DNA of 8,840 nucleotides from an uncultured Panacagrimonas sp. GTDB taxonomy: Bacteria; Pseudomonadota; Gammaproteobacteria; Nevskiales; Nevskiaceae. Both the position numbers and the translations under genes were made by a program. The DNA is taken from contig CAMLNE010000171.1 in the NCBI GenBank assembly GCA_946481265.1, positions 1 to 8,840 of the forward strand. Reading direction: 5' to 3'. Shown here in pieces: positions 7,046 through 8,840 of the stretch; the stretch's first letter is position 1; each line of letters begins with the position of its first letter. The notes under the pieces are model-generated. The model saw nothing but the letters and a program-made list of their open reading frames with translations, searched no databases and was not told where the DNA came from.

Positions 7046-8077
7046 CTGAATCGCCGGGTCGCGTTAAGCGGGTTGCTGATCGGCGCCCTCACGCTGGTCG
7101 TCGTGGCGATCGCCGTCGGATTCGCGCTGCCCGGGCAGGCCAGCGTGGAGCGTCGGATCGTGATCGAGCGTCCCGCAGCGACGGTCTTCACCGTGCTCAA
7201 CGGCTTTCGCCATTTCCGGCGGTGGTCGCCGTGGGAAGGACTCGACCCGGCGATGCAGCAGGCCGTCGAGGGACCGATCAGCGGCGTAGGTGCGCGCTAC
7301 AGCTGGAGCAGCCAGATGGAGTCGGTGGGAGAGGGCAGCCGGCGGATCGTCGGCTCGATGCCATATCGCCGCATCGAGATGGAACTGGATCTCGCCGGCA
7401 CGGATGCGGTCAGCACCTCGCGCTTCGAACTCGAACCCAAGGCGGGTGGCACCGAGGTGACCTGGATCCGCGAGGTGCAATTCTCCGGCCTGCTCGAACG
7501 CTACCGGGGCCTGTTGCTCGAGGGCAGGCAGGGGCCGGACCAGGAGCGGGGGCTGGCGCAGCTCAAGGCGCACGTCGAGTCCCTGCCGGATGTGGATTTC
7601 TCCGACATCACGGTGGAACGCATCGAGGTCGGGGCGCGGCCCATCGCCTACGTCTCGGGTCGCAGCAACACCGAGCCGGTGGCCATCGCGCGTGCCTATG
7701 ACAAGGCATTCGCGCAGGTCACGGCCGCCCTCTCGCGCGACGGCGTCAAGCCCGCCGGGCCGCCGCTGGCGATCGGGCGACGCTGGGATGCCGGTCGGCG
7801 CATCTACGAATTCGATGCGGCCATCCCGGTCCCGCGGGGGACCGCCAAGCCGCGGACCGACCGCAATGTGAAGATCGGAATGACCTATGCCGGCACCGTG
7901 CTGCACTCGGTGCACCGCGGACCGCATGACGGCCAGGGAACGCACCTGCGCAAGCTGATGGCCTACAAGCAGGCGGCCGGTTTCGAGTCGAACGGCTCGC
8001 CCTGGGACGTCTACATCGCGGACACGGACCGGCCCGGGGCGGTCGAGGTCACCGAGACCTACGTGCCGGTGCGATGA
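7046..8077 (+). CDS. Membrane-anchored SRPBCC (polyketide cyclase/START-like) plus GyrI-like domain protein
   Basis: 343 residues if the CTG start is right. Residues about 5-28 form one hydrophobic helix after a short basic start (NRR), an uncleaved signal anchor that would place the rest outside the cytoplasmic face. Residues about 33-180 resemble SRPBCC/polyketide-cyclase folds that hold hydrophobic ligands: VERRIVIERPA, RRWSPWEGLDP with W60 and W63, GVGARYSW and SVGEGS. Residues about 187-343 resemble the GyrI-like/AraC effector-binding fold: VERIEVGARPIAYVSG, then GSPWDVYIADTD and the closing VTETYVPVR. The two-domain anchored form is common in proteobacteria as an unnamed SRPBCC family protein; the ligand and role are unknown. 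Despite the domain name there is no reason to call it a gyrase inhibitor. The stop overlaps the uvrC start by ATGA, so the two are probably translationally coupled. The start is uncertain: the frame remains open upstream into the DUF2780-like gene, and a frame error near 7020-7046 would instead allow the ATG at 7020. Confidence 0.85.
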   Translation: MNRRVALSGLLIGALTLVVVAIAVGFALPGQASVERRIVIERPAATVFTVLNGFRHFRRWSPWEGLDPAMQQAVEGPISGVGARYSWSSQMESVGEGSRRIVGSMPYRRIEMELDLAGTDAVSTSRFELEPKAGGTEVTWIREVQFSGLLERYRGLLLEGRQGPDQERGLAQLKAHVESLPDVDFSDITVERIEVGARPIAYVSGRSNTEPVAIARAYDKAFAQVTAALSRDGVKPAGPPLAIGRRWDAGRRIYEFDAAIPVPRGTAKPRTDRNVKIGMTYAGTVLHSVHRGPHDGQGTHLRKLMAYKQAAGFESNGSPWDVYIADTDRPGAVEVTETYVPVR

Positions 8078-8840
8078 GCGCCGGCGAACAGGATCGAGGC
8101 GGTGCGCCCGAGGCGCAGAAGAATCCGCCCGTGTTCGACGCGCGCGCCTTCCTCTCGCAGCTCACGCTGGAGCCGGGCGTCTATCGCATGTACGGCGCCG
8201 GCGGGGACCTGCTCTACGTGGGCAAGGCGCGCAACCTGCGCAAGCGGGTGAGTTCCTATTTCCTGCGCGCCTCGGGGGATCCGCGCATCGAGGCCATGGT
8301 CTCGCAGGTGGCGCGCGTCGAGGTGACGATCACCCACACCGAGGACGAGGCGCTCATCCTCGAGTCGAATCTCATCAAGGAATTGTCGCCGCGCTACAAC
8401 ATCGTCTATCGCGACGACAAGAGTTATCCCTACGTGCGCTTCAGCACGCACCAGTTCCCGCGGATCGGTTACTACCGCGGCGCCAAGACCGGAAAGGACC
8501 GCTACTTCGGCCCGTTCCCCAGCGCCAGCGCGGTGCGCGAGACCCTCTACACGCTGCAGAAGCTGTTCAAGCTGCGACCCTGCCGCGACAGCTTCTTCGC
8601 CAACCGCCAGCGGCCTTGCCTGCAGCACCAGATCAAGCGTTGCTCTGCGCCCTGTGTCGGGCTGGTGACGCCCGAGGATTACGCGCGAGACCTGCGCAAC
8701 GCCGCGCGCCTGCTCGAGGGCAAGGGCGACGAGCTGGCGAGCGAGCTGGCGGTCGAGATGGATCGGGCCTCGGAAGCCGAGGAGTTCGAGCTCGCGGCAC
8801 GGCTGCGTGACCACGGCGTCACCACAGCGCTCACGGACGT
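8074..8840 (+). CDS. uvrC: UvrABC system protein C (excinuclease subunit), N-terminal part
   Basis: Partial, open at the right edge; 255 complete codons visible of a protein usually near 600-620 residues. UvrC makes both incisions around a lesion in nucleotide excision repair after UvrA/UvrB damage recognition. Seen: the GIY-YIG nuclease domain for the 3' incision (PGVYRMY at 34-40, LYVGKARNLRKR at 47-58, with Arg58 and Glu97 in ILESNLIKE as expected active-site positions). Next comes YFGPFPSA at 144-151, then four cysteines at 170, 182, 190 and 194, spaced as in the iron-sulfur cluster motif known for UvrC. The UVR domain that contacts UvrB starts around 210-245 (EEFELAARLRD). The EndoV-like 5' nuclease and HhH domains lie beyond the window. 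The ATG at 8074 gives an N-terminal tail roughly 15 residues longer than the E. coli protein. A GTG at 8131 would give a more typical length, but the ATGA overlap with the preceding gene favours 8074. No LexA-like box is evident upstream. Confidence 0.97.
   Translation, partial: MSAGEQDRGGAPEAQKNPPVFDARAFLSQLTLEPGVYRMYGAGGDLLYVGKARNLRKRVSSYFLRASGDPRIEAMVSQVARVEVTITHTEDEALILESNLIKELSPRYNIVYRDDKSYPYVRFSTHQFPRIGYYRGAKTGKDRYFGPFPSASAVRETLYTLQKLFKLRPCRDSFFANRQRPCLQHQIKRCSAPCVGLVTPEDYARDLRNAARLLEGKGDELASELAVEMDRASEAEEFELAARLRDHGVTTALTD

Noticed and set aside
6417..7049. Alternative + strand frame overlapping the DUF2780-like gene
   Set aside because: Arg/Gly-rich, no recognisable pattern, no ribosome binding site, and it overlaps the end of the permease and a better-supported gene. 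Only its last nine codons are of interest as a mini-ORF.
6970..8080. LexA/SOS box for uvrC
   Set aside because: I looked for CTG-N10-CAG-type sites near the starts at 7046 and 8074 and found none with correct spacing.
1..8840. CRISPR array, tRNA/rRNA, insertion sequence, attachment site or defence genes
   Set aside because: No regularly spaced repeats, no cloverleaf-like stretch, no transposase or integrase motif and no defence-type domain was seen on either strand.

Overview
The window is a compact stretch of a very GC-rich proteobacterial chromosome, all coded on the + strand. The uvrC sequence, a Pat-type synthetase/GNAT protein and an MMPL-type RND permease suggest a gammaproteobacterium, perhaps near Xanthomonadales or a related high-GC group. 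That placement is inference from gene content and composition, not a computed phylogeny. I see no tRNA, rRNA, CRISPR array, insertion sequence or phage gene. Base composition and codon use look uniform, so nothing suggests recent acquisition.

Layout: (1) positions 1-280, the C-terminal end of a histone-deacetylase-superfamily (AcuC/HDAH-like) amidohydrolase. (2) 305-2626, a 773-residue Pat-like protein with a shrunken acyl-CoA synthetase scaffold and an intact-looking C-terminal GNAT acetyltransferase domain. (3) 2623-3876, an integral membrane protein of the MgtC/DUF4010 type, overlapping the previous gene by ATGA. (4) 3877-4015, a 139-base gap with a strong GC hairpin. (5) 4016-6451, an MMPL-type RND permease of 811 residues. 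(6) 6452-6555, a gap with a weak promoter candidate and a GC stem-loop. (7) 6556-7002, a small helical DUF2780-like protein. (8) 7046-8077, a membrane-anchored SRPBCC plus GyrI-like two-domain protein that appears to start at CTG. (9) 8074-8840, the start of uvrC, overlapping the previous gene by ATGA and running off the end.

How the genes may work together: the deacetylase and acetyltransferase, 24 bases apart on one strand, could form a writer/eraser pair for reversible lysine acylation. The MgtC/DUF4010 gene is probably translationally coupled to the acetyltransferase. The RND permease has no adaptor or outer-membrane partner here and may be its own unit. The DUF2780 gene, the SRPBCC/GyrI gene and uvrC run in one direction with gaps of 43 bases and an overlap, so they are probably at least partly co-transcribed.

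I did not find an obviously new multi-gene system. The points most worth a second look are the eroded synthetase part of the Pat-like protein, which lacks the phospho-histidine loop and much of the ATP-grasp domain; the deacetylase/acetyltransferase pairing; and the probable CTG start inside a CTGA overlap with a nine-codon mini-ORF.
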